Below, one piece after another: positions 31,480-40,606 of a DNA stretch of 44,167 bases (position 1 is its first letter; each line of letters starts with the position of its first letter). The stretch covers positions 1 through 44,167 of the forward strand of contig NZ_SVET01000021.1 of NCBI RefSeq assembly GCF_015057245.1, read 5' to 3'. The translations under genes and the position numbers were made by a program. Source of the stretch: Pseudobutyrivibrio ruminis (lineage in GTDB: Bacteria > Bacillota > Clostridia > Lachnospirales > Lachnospiraceae). Below the pieces are notes generated by a model, which did not search any database, was not told where the DNA came from, and saw only the letters and a list, made by a program, of their open reading frames with translations.

Positions 31480-32462
31480 GAGAATTTGTATTGCAATGGC
31501 ATATCAGTGAAAGCTGCAATCTTAAATGCTTACATTGTTATCAAGAAGGTCATGTACCTGTTTCACTTAATAGTGAGCAGCTTTTTGACATTTTAAATCA
31601 ATACAGAATGCTTCTTAAAGAGCAGAAAATAAAAGGGCATATTAATATAACAGGAGGGGAACCACTGTGTTCTCCTCATTTTTTTGAGCTCTTAGAAGAG
31701 TTTAAGAAGGATAGAGATTTATATAGTTTCTCGATTCTTACAAATGGCACGCTTATCACTGATGAGATAGCAAAAAGGATTGCTAGTTATGGCCCAGAAT
31801 ATGTTCAGGTGAGCCTGGAAGGTAGCAAGAAAACTAACGACTATATAAGAGGCATGGGCGTTTATTCTAAAGTGGCAAAGGCTGTAAAGCTGCTGAAAAA
31901 ATACAATGTATATGTTTCTTTATCTTTTACTGCAACAGCTCTTAATTATAAAGAGCTGCCAAAGGTGGTAAAGTTCGCAAAAAGATATGGAGTAGACACT
32001 GTATGGTCTGATAGATATATTCCATTGAATTCTCCAGAAGTTAACCTTTGCATGAATAAAGAGCAAACGAAAGAGTATCTTGATATGATCACAAGTGAGA
32101 GCTTTGCGCTAAGAAGACAGGGCTGTAAAACAGAAGTGGCGCTATATCGTGCTTTGCAATTTTTGAAGACAAATAATCTGCCTTATTCCTGTACAGCGGG
32201 AGACACCTTGCTGACTGTCATGGAAAATGGCGATTTAGTTCCTTGTAGACGTATGCCTATAGTGGTTGGGAATCTGCTTGATGACAATATGCTTGACCTT
32301 TACAACAACTATGATGTGTTAAAGTCGCTTAGAGCAGATACCACCCCTGATGACTGTAGTGATTGCGATTACAGCTCATTTTGCAAGGGTGGCTTGAAAT
32401 GTCTTACATACGCCACCTATGGTGATTTAAATCACAAAGATGTAGGCTGTTATTATGACTAA
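31473..32462 (+). CDS. Radical SAM/SPASM protein, putative maturase of the upstream Cys-rich tail
   Basis: 329 residues. The radical SAM [4Fe-4S] motif is C15-x3-C19-x2-C22 in ESCNLKCLHCYQEG, and the SAM-contact GGEP is in INITGGEPL. A SPASM domain at the C-terminus shows C-x12-G-x4-C (SCTAGD to LVPC), then Cys295, 298, 304, 310 and 326, enough for two auxiliary clusters. Many SPASM enzymes modify peptides or proteins. ATG 31473 overlaps the DUF2207 stop by 7 nt (TCATGGTAA); a longer in-frame reading through the tail codons is rejected. Coupling to the Cys-tailed protein suggests that tail as substrate, though direct evidence is absent. It could instead belong to an unrelated SPASM class. Confidence 0.88.
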   Translation: MVREFVLQWHISESCNLKCLHCYQEGHVPVSLNSEQLFDILNQYRMLLKEQKIKGHINITGGEPLCSPHFFELLEEFKKDRDLYSFSILTNGTLITDEIAKRIASYGPEYVQVSLEGSKKTNDYIRGMGVYSKVAKAVKLLKKYNVYVSLSFTATALNYKELPKVVKFAKRYGVDTVWSDRYIPLNSPEVNLCMNKEQTKEYLDMITSESFALRRQGCKTEVALYRALQFLKTNNLPYSCTAGDTLLTVMENGDLVPCRRMPIVVGNLLDDNMLDLYNNYDVLKSLRADTTPDDCSDCDYSSFCKGGLKCLTYATYGDLNHKDVGCYYD

Positions 32463-32496
32463 ATTGTGAAACTTTATTTTGTGGTACAGAAGTCTA

Positions 32497-32528
32497 TTGA
32501 CTACTAGATAATGTGGTGGTAGTATAAT
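32497..32528 (+). promoter_or_regulatory. Putative nrdD promoter
   Basis: A perfect TATAAT (32523-32528), with TTGACT at 32497-32502. The 20-bp spacing is longer than optimal. The predicted start, near 32535, falls at the second NrdR-box-like site. Confidence 0.5.
32501..32516 (+). promoter_or_regulatory. NrdR-box-like site 1
   Basis: CTACTAGATAATGTGG, a degenerate match to the NrdR palindrome (ACACwATATATwGTGT, from memory), inside the putative promoter spacer. Confidence 0.45.
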
Positions 32529-32535
32529 TCTATCA

Positions 32536-32551
32536 ACACAATATCTAGTAG
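32536..32551 (+). promoter_or_regulatory. NrdR-box-like site 2
   Basis: ACACAATATCTAGTAG, the best match of the three to the NrdR consensus. Its centre is 35 bp from site 1 and 30 bp from site 3, about three helical turns. Confidence 0.65.
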
Positions 32552-32565
32552 TTTTTGTTTTAAAT

Positions 32566-32581
32566 CAACTAGATATTGACT
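32566..32581 (+). promoter_or_regulatory. NrdR-box-like site 3
   Basis: CAACTAGATATTGACT; its core CTAGATATTG is the inverse of the site 2 core CAATATCTAG. Paired boxes three turns apart upstream of nrd genes are the known NrdR arrangement. Confidence 0.65.
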
Positions 32582-32632
32582 GAATATTATATACAATACG
32601 ATTCATTTTTATATAAAACCCGGAGGCGGAAC

Positions 32633-34756
32633 ATGAAAAGATATGTAGTTAAAAAAGATGGTTCACTTGAACCATTTGATGTGCAAAAAGTTGTAGAAGC
32701 TGTTGGAAAATCTGCTACACGCGTACTTGTAAAATTTACTCCTGAGCAGGAAAAGTTTATCTGTCAATTCGTTGAAGAAAGAGTGGAGGAACTTGGCCTT
32801 GAGAAAATTGAAATTGCGCAAATGCATAACATTGTTGAGGGTGCTTTGGAACGTGTTAACCCTATGGTTGCGAAGTCTTACAGAGATTACCGCAATTACA
32901 AGCAGGATTTTGTCCAGATGTTGGATGATGTTTATAAGAAGTCTCAAAACATCATGTATATCGGTGACAAGGAGAATTCAAATACTGATTCTGCGCTTGT
33001 ATCCACAAAACGTTCTTTGATTTTCAATGAGCTTAATAGAGAGCTTTACAAGAAATTCTTCCTTACAACTGAGGAAGTCCAGGCTATTCGTGATGGCTAT
33101 ATCTACATCCACGATATGAACGCCAGAAGAGACACAATGAACTGTTGTCTTTTCGATGTAAAGTCAGTTCTTGAGGGCGGCTTTGAAATGGGTAACATTT
33201 TCTACAACGAGCCAAAGAGCTTGGATGTAGCATTTGATGTTATCGGTGATATCGTTCTTTCTGCTGCAAGCCAGCAGTACGGTGGTTTCACTATTCCTCA
33301 GGCTGATCAGATTCTTGAGAAATATGCTCAGAAATCATTTGATAAATACATGGAAAAATACATTGCCCTTGGTATTGGTGAGAAAAAGGCTCACGAAGTA
33401 TCAATGGCAGAAGTTGAAAGAGAAATGGAGCAGGGCTTCCAGGGATGGGAGTACAAGTTCAACACAGTTGCATCTAGCCGTGGTGACTATCCATTTATCA
33501 CTGTTACAATTGGCCTTGGTACATCAGTATTTGCAAAGATGGCATCAAAGGCATGCTTAAAGGTTCGTTCAATCGGCCAGGGTAAGCCAGGCTTCAAGAA
33601 GCCAGTTCTTTTCCCTAAGATTGTATTCCTTTATGATGAAAATCTTCACGGCCCTGGTAAGGAGCTTGAGGATGTTTTCGAAGCAGGTATCGATTGTTCA
33701 CGCAAGACAATGTATCCTGATTGGCTTTCTCTTACAGGTGAGGGCTACATTGCCAGCATGTACAAAAAATATGGCAAGGTAATTTCACCTATGGGATGTC
33801 GTGCATTCCTTTCACCTTGGTATGAAAGGGGCGGCATGAAGCCTGCAGATGAAAATGATGAGCCAGTATTTATTGGTCGTTTCAATATTGGTGCAGTATC
33901 ACTTCACCTTCCTATGATTCTTGCTAAGTCACGTCAGGAATCAAAGGATTTCTACGAAGTGCTTGATTACTATCTTGAAATGATTAGAAAGCTTCACATT
34001 CGTACATATGCATACCTTGGAGAAATGCGTGCTAGCACAAATCCACTTGCTTATTGCGAGGGTGGCTTCTACGGTGGACACCTTGGTTTCCACGACAAGA
34101 TTAAGCCACTCCTTAAGGCTGCAACTGCTTCATTCGGTATTACCGCATTTAATGAGCTTCAGGAGCTTTACAACGGCAAATCTCTTGTAGAAGACGGAGA
34201 TTTCGCTCTCGAGGTTCTTAAGCATATCAATGAAAAAGTAAATCAGTTCAAGGAGGAGGATGGCAATCTTTATGCTATCTACGGCACACCAGCTGAGAAC
34301 CTCTGCGGACTTCAGGTAAAGCAGTTTAGAAACAAATATGGAATCGTTGAAAATGTATCTGACAGAGAGTACGTTTCAAACTCATTCCACTGTCATGTTA
34401 CAGAAGACATCACACCAATTGAAAAGCAGGATTTGGAAGGCAGATTCTGGGAGCTTTCAAACGGTGGAAAGATTCAGTACGTTCGTTATCCAATCAACTA
34501 CAATCGCGAAGCTGTAAAGACACTTGTTCGTCGCGCTATGGCAAAGGGCTTCTACGAAGGAGTTAACCTTTCCCTTTCATACTGTGATGATTGTGGTCAC
34601 GAGGAATTAGAGATGGATGTTTGCCCAGTTTGCGGCAGCAAGAATCTTACAAAAATCGACCGTATGAATGGATATTTGTCATATTCACGTGTAAAGGGAG
34701 ATACACGTTTGAATGAGGCAAAGATGGCAGAGATTGCTGATCGTAAATCAATGTAA
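32633..34756 (+). CDS. nrdD: Anaerobic ribonucleoside-triphosphate reductase
   Basis: A class III glycyl-radical reductase making dNTPs without oxygen. 707 residues. An N-terminal ATP-cone (about 1-95; KRYVVKKDGSLEPFD) gives allosteric control. A large ten-stranded barrel follows. The zinc site CDDC plus CPVC lies near the C-terminus, and the glycyl radical loop is RMNGYL. GGAGG lies before ATG 32633; an in-frame upstream extension would run through the NrdR sites. The activase nrdG starts 14 nt downstream. Confidence 0.96.
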   Translation: MKRYVVKKDGSLEPFDVQKVVEAVGKSATRVLVKFTPEQEKFICQFVEERVEELGLEKIEIAQMHNIVEGALERVNPMVAKSYRDYRNYKQDFVQMLDDVYKKSQNIMYIGDKENSNTDSALVSTKRSLIFNELNRELYKKFFLTTEEVQAIRDGYIYIHDMNARRDTMNCCLFDVKSVLEGGFEMGNIFYNEPKSLDVAFDVIGDIVLSAASQQYGGFTIPQADQILEKYAQKSFDKYMEKYIALGIGEKKAHEVSMAEVEREMEQGFQGWEYKFNTVASSRGDYPFITVTIGLGTSVFAKMASKACLKVRSIGQGKPGFKKPVLFPKIVFLYDENLHGPGKELEDVFEAGIDCSRKTMYPDWLSLTGEGYIASMYKKYGKVISPMGCRAFLSPWYERGGMKPADENDEPVFIGRFNIGAVSLHLPMILAKSRQESKDFYEVLDYYLEMIRKLHIRTYAYLGEMRASTNPLAYCEGGFYGGHLGFHDKIKPLLKAATASFGITAFNELQELYNGKSLVEDGDFALEVLKHINEKVNQFKEEDGNLYAIYGTPAENLCGLQVKQFRNKYGIVENVSDREYVSNSFHCHVTEDITPIEKQDLEGRFWELSNGGKIQYVRYPINYNREAVKTLVRRAMAKGFYEGVNLSLSYCDDCGHEELEMDVCPVCGSKNLTKIDRMNGYLSYSRVKGDTRLNEAKMAEIADRKSM

Positions 34757-34770
34757 AGGACTTGAAGAAT

Positions 34771-35262
34771 ATGAATTACCATAACATTACAAAGGATGAT
34801 ATGCTCAATGGTGACGGCCTTCGCGCTGTACTTTGGGTAGCTGGCTGTGATCATCATTGTAAGGAGTGTCAGAACCCGGTTACTTGGGATCCTGATGGAG
34901 GACTTAAATTTGATCAGGCTGCAAAGGATGAATTATACGAGGTCTTATCTCGCGACTATATATCAGGCATAACATTTAGTGGCGGAGATCCACTTTATCC
35001 TGGCAATCGTCAGGAAGTGACGGCTCTTGCCCGGGAGATTAGGGAGAGATTTCCCGGGAAGACCGTCTGGCTTTACACGGGCTTCACTTATGAAGAAATA
35101 AAATCTCTGGAAATTATGGAATATTTGGATGTTCTGGTTGACGGAGAATTTGAAATTGATAAGATAGATTTGCAGGCAAAATGGAGAGGAAGTATCAATC
35201 AGCGTGTTATTGATGTTCCACAGACTAGAAAGCTTGGACAAATCGTTTTGCATGTAGATTAA
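34771..35262 (+). CDS. nrdG: Anaerobic ribonucleotide reductase activating protein
   Basis: A radical SAM activase that installs the glycyl radical on NrdD. 163 residues with the cluster motif C-x3-C-x2-C in AGCDHHCKECQNP (about residues 26-33) and SGGDPLYP as the SAM-binding GGD. ATG 34771 has AAAGGA about 10 nt upstream; the in-frame TTG at 34762 is too close to it. It lies directly after nrdD. Confidence 0.96.
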   Translation: MNYHNITKDDMLNGDGLRAVLWVAGCDHHCKECQNPVTWDPDGGLKFDQAAKDELYEVLSRDYISGITFSGGDPLYPGNRQEVTALAREIRERFPGKTVWLYTGFTYEEIKSLEIMEYLDVLVDGEFEIDKIDLQAKWRGSINQRVIDVPQTRKLGQIVLHVD

Positions 35263-35278
35263 TAAATGGAGAATAAAA

Positions 35279-35716
35279 ATGAATATTAATATTTTGCGTA
35301 TGACTGATTCAGCAAAGCTTCCTGAGCGTGGCTCAGTATCAGCAGCTGGTTATGATTTATTTGCTGATGTTGCAGAGGATGTTACTATTGCGCCACACGA
35401 GACCAAAATGATTGGCACAGGTCTTGCGATGGAGATTCCAGAAGGGTATTTCGGAGGCATTTTTGCTCGTTCCGGATTATCTGCAAAGGAAGGTCTTCGA
35501 CCAGCAAACTGTGTTGGCGTGGTAGATTCTGATTACAGGGGAGAAATAAAGGTTGCCCTTCACAACGATGGAGAGCAGGCTAGAGTTATTATACCAGCTG
35601 AAAAGATTGCTCAGCTTGTGGTTGTACCATTTTTATCTGTTGACTTTAATGAGGTTTCAAATTTATCTGATACCGCTAGAGGAGAAGGCGGATTTGGTTC
35701 CACTGGAAAACATTAG
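35279..35716 (+). CDS. dut: dUTP diphosphatase
   Basis: Hydrolyses dUTP to dUMP, supplying thymidylate synthesis and excluding uracil from DNA. The 145-residue trimeric dUTPase has all five motifs: AAGYDLFA (motif 1), ARSGLSAKEGL (2), GVVDSDYRGEI (3), EKIAQLVVVP (4) and the C-terminal RGEGGFGSTG arm (5). It lies 16 nt after nrdG, so the two share the nucleotide-supply operon. Confidence 0.96.
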   Translation: MNINILRMTDSAKLPERGSVSAAGYDLFADVAEDVTIAPHETKMIGTGLAMEIPEGYFGGIFARSGLSAKEGLRPANCVGVVDSDYRGEIKVALHNDGEQARVIIPAEKIAQLVVVPFLSVDFNEVSNLSDTARGEGGFGSTGKH

Positions 35717-35729
35717 TATTTATTACGTT

Positions 35730-35768
35730 GGCGCCTGGTTTTGTACCAGACGCCTTTCAGCGTTTTTA
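35730..35768 (+). terminator. Probable terminator after dut
   Basis: An interrupted stem GGCG-x-CTGGT (35730-35739) with ACCAG-x-CGCC (35745-35754), followed by a short stretch and TTTTT at 35763-35767. The T-run is 8 nt from the stem base, so efficiency is uncertain. Confidence 0.6.
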
Positions 35769-35797
35769 TAAATTATATCGAAAGAGAGTATGATTTT

Positions 35798-37723
35798 ATG
35801 GCAAACAAAGTTACTTATGATGCCAGCAGTATATCTGTTTTAGAAGGTCTTGAGGCTGTTAGAAAAAGACCCGGCATGTATATTGGTTCAACATCACGAA
35901 AGGGCTTGAACCATCTTATATATGAGATAGTGGACAATTCAGTAGATGAGCATTTGGCCGGTGAGTGCGACACTATTCATGTTACTCTTGAAAAGGACGG
36001 CAGCTGTACAGTAGAGGATAATGGTCGTGGTATTCCAGTTGGAATGCATGCAAAAGGTGTGCCTGCTGCACGTCTTGTTTTCTCTACACTTCACGCAGGT
36101 GGTAAGTTTGATGACAGTGTCTATAAAACTTCTGGTGGTCTTCACGGTGTAGGTTCTTCAGTTGTAAATGCTCTTAGTACATACATGACTGTAGATATTT
36201 CTCGTGAGGGTTACGTTCACCACGATAGATACGAAAGAGGTGTGCCTACAGAAAAGCTTGTTGATGGCCTTCTTCCAAAGATTGCCAAGACAACAAAGCA
36301 CGGTACAAAAATCAACTTCCTTCCAGATCCAGAAATCTTCGAAAAGACTTATTTCAAGGAGGAGGATATTAAGTCACGTCTTCATGAGACTGCATATCTT
36401 AATCCTGGTCTTACAATCAATTATGCAGATTTACGTGGTGAGGAGCCTGAGTACCTTACATTCCACGAGCCAGAGGGAATCAAGGGCTTTGTTAAGGAAA
36501 TCAATAAAACAGCTGAGGTGCTTCACGATGTTATTTATTTCAGCGGTAGTGCTGATGGAATCGAGCTAGAGGTTGCATTCCAGTATTGTAACGAATTCAA
36601 GGAGAATATCCTTGGTTTCTGTAACAATATCTACAACTCAGAGGGTGGTACTCATATCACAGGTTTTAAAACAGTTCTTACAACTGTTATCAATAACTAT
36701 GCCCGTGAGCTTGGTATCCTAAAGGACAAGGATGCTAATTTCACTGGCGCCGATGTTCGTAATGGAATTACAGCTATTGTGTCTATCAAGCATCCAGATC
36801 CTCGCTTTGAGGGACAGACAAAGACAAAGCTTGATAATCCAGATGCATCAAAGGCAACTCAGAAGATTTGCCAGGATGAGTTTGTTCTCTATTTCGATAG
36901 AAATTTAGACACATTAAAAGCTATTATTTCTTGCGCAGAGAAATCTGCAAAGATTCGTAAATCCGAAGAAAAGGCAAAGACAAACCTTCTTACAAAGCAG
37001 AAGTTTTCTTTTGACCAGAATGGTAAGCTCGCTAACTGCGAATCAAGAGATGCTAGCAAGTGCGAAATCTTTATCGTAGAGGGAGATTCCGCTGGCGGTT
37101 CTGCAAAGATGGCTAGAAATCGTATGTATCAGGCTATCATGCCTATCCGCGGAAAGATTCTTAATGTTGAAAAGGCATCAATGGACAAGGTCCTTGCAAA
37201 TGCCGAAATCAAGACACTTATCAATGCTTTCGGATGTGGTTTCTCTGAGGGCTATGGCAACGATTTCGATATTTCTAAGCTTCGCTATGACAAAATTGTA
37301 ATCATGGCCGATGCCGACGTTGATGGTGCCCACATCTGTACATTGCTTCTGACATTCTTCTACAGATTTATGCCAGAGCTCATCAAGGAGGGCCATGTAT
37401 ATATCGCTATGCCTCCTCTTTACAAGGCTATTCCTACAAAGGGCGAGGAAGAATACCTTTACGATGATGTTGCTCTAGATAAATATCGTAAGAAGATGAA
37501 TGGAAAGACATTCACTCTTCAGCGATACAAAGGTCTTGGTGAAATGGATAAGGATCAGCTTTGGGAGACTACACTTGATCCTGAGCGTCGTAAGCTTAAG
37601 CTTGTTGAAATCGAGGATGCTCTTATGGCTTCCGAGGTAACAGAGCTTCTTATGGGTAGTGACGTTGCTCCTAGAAAAGACTTTATTTACAAACATGCAA
37701 AGGAGGCAGAGATAGATGCCTAG
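35798..37723 (+). CDS. parE: Type IIA DNA topoisomerase subunit B (probably ParE)
   Basis: The ATPase/Toprim subunit of a DNA gyrase or topoisomerase IV. 641 residues. The GHKL ATP-binding motifs are EIVDNSVDEHLAG, DNGRGIPVG and GGLHGVGSSVVNALS. The Toprim motifs are EGDSAGGSAK and DADVDGAHI. QRYKGLGEMDKDQLWETT lies near the end. ATG 35798 follows GAGAG; the upstream in-frame region overlaps the dut terminator. Its stop overlaps the partner gene by 8 nt. No dnaA, dnaN or recF is nearby, and the partner lacks a GyrA box, so topoisomerase IV is favoured. GyrB versus ParE cannot be settled from this sequence alone. Confidence 0.8.
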   Translation: MANKVTYDASSISVLEGLEAVRKRPGMYIGSTSRKGLNHLIYEIVDNSVDEHLAGECDTIHVTLEKDGSCTVEDNGRGIPVGMHAKGVPAARLVFSTLHAGGKFDDSVYKTSGGLHGVGSSVVNALSTYMTVDISREGYVHHDRYERGVPTEKLVDGLLPKIAKTTKHGTKINFLPDPEIFEKTYFKEEDIKSRLHETAYLNPGLTINYADLRGEEPEYLTFHEPEGIKGFVKEINKTAEVLHDVIYFSGSADGIELEVAFQYCNEFKENILGFCNNIYNSEGGTHITGFKTVLTTVINNYARELGILKDKDANFTGADVRNGITAIVSIKHPDPRFEGQTKTKLDNPDASKATQKICQDEFVLYFDRNLDTLKAIISCAEKSAKIRKSEEKAKTNLLTKQKFSFDQNGKLANCESRDASKCEIFIVEGDSAGGSAKMARNRMYQAIMPIRGKILNVEKASMDKVLANAEIKTLINAFGCGFSEGYGNDFDISKLRYDKIVIMADADVDGAHICTLLLTFFYRFMPELIKEGHVYIAMPPLYKAIPTKGEEEYLYDDVALDKYRKKMNGKTFTLQRYKGLGEMDKDQLWETTLDPERRKLKLVEIEDALMASEVTELLMGSDVAPRKDFIYKHAKEAEIDA

Positions 37724-39956
37724 TGAGATTATAAGAACCGAATATTCTGAGATTATGCAGAAATCCTTTATAGACTATTCTATGTCGGTTATCCTTGCAC
37801 GTGCAGTTCCAGATGTTAGAGATGGTCTTAAGCCTGTACAGCGTCGTACCCTGTACGATATGTACGAGTTAAAGGTTGATTATAATAAACCATATAAAAA
37901 GAGTGCCCGTATCGTAGGTGATACCATGGGTAAATATCACCCACATGGTGACAGCTCAATCTACGAAGCACTTGTTGTTATGACACAGGATTTCAAGAAG
38001 AGTCTTCCGCTTGTTGATGGCCATGGTAACTTTGGTTCCATCGAAGGTGATGGTGCCGCTGCTATGCGTTACACCGAGGCTCGTCTTGCTAAGGTTGCCC
38101 AGGAGGTTTATCTTGGGGACCTTGATAAAAACGTTGTAGATTTCGTACCAAACTATGATGAGACAGAAAAGGAGCCAGAGGTTCTTCCTGTTCGTGTTCC
38201 TAATATTCTTATCAATGGTTCCGATGGTATTGCCGTAGGTATGGTTACATCAATCCCTCAGCACAACCTAGGTGAGGTAATTGATGGCGTTATTGCATAT
38301 ATGAAGGATCCAGATATTAACACAGCTCAGATGCTTAAAATAATTCCTGGTCCAGATTTTCCAACTGGTGGTATCATCACTAACAAGGATGATTTGCTTG
38401 AGATTTACTCTACAGGTGTTGGAAAAATTAAAATCCGTGGTAAGGCAGAAATCGAAAAGATTAAAGGTGGTAAGGAACAAATCGTAATTACGGAGATTCC
38501 TTATCCTATGATTGGTGCCAATATCGGAAAGTTCCTTAATGATATATATTCACTTGTTGAGTCTAAAAAGACCAACGATATTACAGATATTTCAAACCAG
38601 TCTTCAAAGGATGGTATGCGAATTATTGTTGAGCTTCGAAAGGGTGCGGATGCACAGAATGTCCTTAACCTCCTCTACAAGAAGACTCGTCTTGAGGATA
38701 CATTTGGCGTAAACATGCTTGCTGTTGCTGATGGAAAGCCAGAGACTCTCGGCATCGTTCCAATCATCAGACATCATGTTAACTTCCAGTATGAGCTTTG
38801 CACTAGAAAGTACACTCATTTACTTGGCAAAGAGCGTGAGAAAAAGGAAATCCAGGAAGGTTTGATTAAGGCTTGTGATGTTATCGATCTTATCATTGAA
38901 ATCCTTCGTGGTTCAAAGGATGTAAAGCAGGCTAAGGCTTGTCTTGTTGAAGGTATCACAGAAGGTATCAAGTTCAAGTCTGAGCAGTCGAAAAAGGATG
39001 CAGCTTTGCTTAAGTTTACTGAACGTCAGGCTCAGGCTATCCTTGATATGCGTCTCCACAGATTAATCGGTTTGGAAATCGAAGCATTGCGTGGTGATTA
39101 TGCTGAGACAATGCAGAAGATTGCTGATTATACAAAGATTCTTGAAAGCCGTGCTGAGATGGCAAAGGTTATCATCAAGGATTTACAGGCTATCAAAAAA
39201 GAGTATGCTAGAGAGCGTCGTACAGTCATTGATAACGTGGAAGAGGCTGTTGTAGAAGAAAAGCCAATCGAGGAAATTGATGTGGCAGTTCTAATCGACA
39301 GATTTGCATATGCTCGTGTAGTAGATATGCCTACATTCGAGCGTAATAAAGAAGCAGCAGAGACTGAATCTAAAAAGATTATCTTCTGTAAAAACATAGA
39401 TAAGATTTGTCTCTTTACAGATGACGGAGACATGCATGCGATTAAGGTTCTCAGCTTGCCATTTGGTAAGTTCCGCGACAAGGGACAGCCAATCGACACT
39501 GCAGAAAAGGGCTCAAAGATTGACCTTACAAAGCAGAATCTTATCTTTGCAGATTCAATGGCTAACATTATCCAATCAAGACTTTTATTCGGTACTAAGC
39601 AATCTATGATTAAGGTTGTTGAGGGTGCAGAATTTGACGTTACTAGAAAGCAAATTGCTGCAACAAAACTTGCTGATGACGATAAGGTTATCTGTGTTGG
39701 CAAGCTTAATCCTGGTAGCTCTGTTGTAATGCAGTCTGCAAAGGATATGTTCCTTCGAATTGAAGGGGACACAATTCCTGAAAAGAAAAAGACAGCAGTT
39801 GGTGTCCGTGGAATGAAACTTGGCAAGGGCGACGAGCTTATTAATATTTACATTCTTGGCGAAGGCGAAAATGTAGATGTTAAGGTTAAAGACAAAACTG
39901 TTTCAATCGGACGACTTCACATCGCAAGCAGAGACACAAAGGGCGTTAAGAAATGA
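37716..39956 (+). CDS. parC: Type IIA DNA topoisomerase subunit A (probably ParC)
   Basis: The DNA-cleaving subunit. 746 residues. The N-terminal winged-helix/tower region has KPVQRRTLYDM, SARIVGDTMGKYHPHGDSS and the catalytic tyrosine in AAAMRYTEAR (about residue 119). A coiled coil follows around 370-500, and the C-terminal domain has weak beta-pinwheel repeats (ICLFTDDGDMHAI, NLIFADSMANII). I find no QRRGGKG GyrA box, and the protein is shorter than typical GyrA, hence ParC. It overlaps the B subunit by 8 nt and the HAD gene by 4 nt. Confidence 0.82.
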   Translation: MPSEIIRTEYSEIMQKSFIDYSMSVILARAVPDVRDGLKPVQRRTLYDMYELKVDYNKPYKKSARIVGDTMGKYHPHGDSSIYEALVVMTQDFKKSLPLVDGHGNFGSIEGDGAAAMRYTEARLAKVAQEVYLGDLDKNVVDFVPNYDETEKEPEVLPVRVPNILINGSDGIAVGMVTSIPQHNLGEVIDGVIAYMKDPDINTAQMLKIIPGPDFPTGGIITNKDDLLEIYSTGVGKIKIRGKAEIEKIKGGKEQIVITEIPYPMIGANIGKFLNDIYSLVESKKTNDITDISNQSSKDGMRIIVELRKGADAQNVLNLLYKKTRLEDTFGVNMLAVADGKPETLGIVPIIRHHVNFQYELCTRKYTHLLGKEREKKEIQEGLIKACDVIDLIIEILRGSKDVKQAKACLVEGITEGIKFKSEQSKKDAALLKFTERQAQAILDMRLHRLIGLEIEALRGDYAETMQKIADYTKILESRAEMAKVIIKDLQAIKKEYARERRTVIDNVEEAVVEEKPIEEIDVAVLIDRFAYARVVDMPTFERNKEAAETESKKIIFCKNIDKICLFTDDGDMHAIKVLSLPFGKFRDKGQPIDTAEKGSKIDLTKQNLIFADSMANIIQSRLLFGTKQSMIKVVEGAEFDVTRKQIAATKLADDDKVICVGKLNPGSSVVMQSAKDMFLRIEGDTIPEKKKTAVGVRGMKLGKGDELINIYILGEGENVDVKVKDKTVSIGRLHIASRDTKGVKK

Positions 39957-40606
39957 TAAAAAATGTTTATTTTGATTTAGATGGCACACTTGTTGATTCA
40001 GCTCCTGGTATTATTGAGGGGCTGAAGGTTGCCCTTACAAAATATGGATATGACATTCCAGATTTTGTTACACTTCGCAAATGCGTAGGGCCACCATTTA
40101 CATATTCTTTTCCAAAGCTTTTGCATATTAAGGATGAGGATTTTGATGGTGCTGTTGCCGCTTACAGACAGTATTACGACAAGGAAAATGGTATGTTCAA
40201 TGCCAAGGTTTACGCTGGCATAGAAGAGCTTCTTGCTGCATTAAACAAACGAGGCTATTGTCTTTTTGTCTGTACTTCAAAGCCAGAACCAACTGCTAGA
40301 AAGCTTTTGGCAAAGCTTGGTATAGACCATTATTTCACTGATATTTGTGGAGCTACATTGGATGCTTCCATAGATACAAAAGCAGAGGTTATTGATCTAT
40401 GCTTTTCTCGTGCACCATGGCACAAAAAGGAAGAAACAGTTCTTGTTGGTGATACCAAGTTTGATGCAGAAGGTGCTGCACAAAGAGGAATCGATTGCAT
40501 TGGTGTTTCCTGGGGCTTTGGTTCAAAGTGGGATTTGGAAGATGCTGGAGCTGTTACTATTTTAGACTATCCAAATGAGGTGCTTGAATACATTGAAGCA
40601 AATTAG
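39953..40606 (+). CDS. HAD-family phosphatase (phosphoglycolate phosphatase-like)
   Basis: 217 residues. HAD motif I is DLDGTLVDS (Asp8, Asp10), motif II is VCTSKP (Thr/Ser), motif III includes the Lys in ARKLLAKLG, and motif IV is VGDTKFDAEGA. A helical cap (about 15-80) places it in subfamily I, close to Gph/PgmB-like enzymes. The substrate cannot be assigned. It overlaps parC by 4 nt and the CPBP gene by 32 nt, so it is expressed with them. Confidence 0.87.
   Translation: MIKNVYFDLDGTLVDSAPGIIEGLKVALTKYGYDIPDFVTLRKCVGPPFTYSFPKLLHIKDEDFDGAVAAYRQYYDKENGMFNAKVYAGIEELLAALNKRGYCLFVCTSKPEPTARKLLAKLGIDHYFTDICGATLDASIDTKAEVIDLCFSRAPWHKKEETVLVGDTKFDAEGAAQRGIDCIGVSWGFGSKWDLEDAGAVTILDYPNEVLEYIEAN

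Noticed and set aside
39128..39826. Long minus-strand reading frame (232 codons)
   Set aside because: It is antisense to the intact parC coding sequence, with low-complexity Ser/Leu composition and no ribosome binding site.
37716..39956. Naming this gene gyrA
   Set aside because: No GyrA box is visible, the protein is short for GyrA, and the locus lacks oriC-linked genes; ParC is preferred but not proven.
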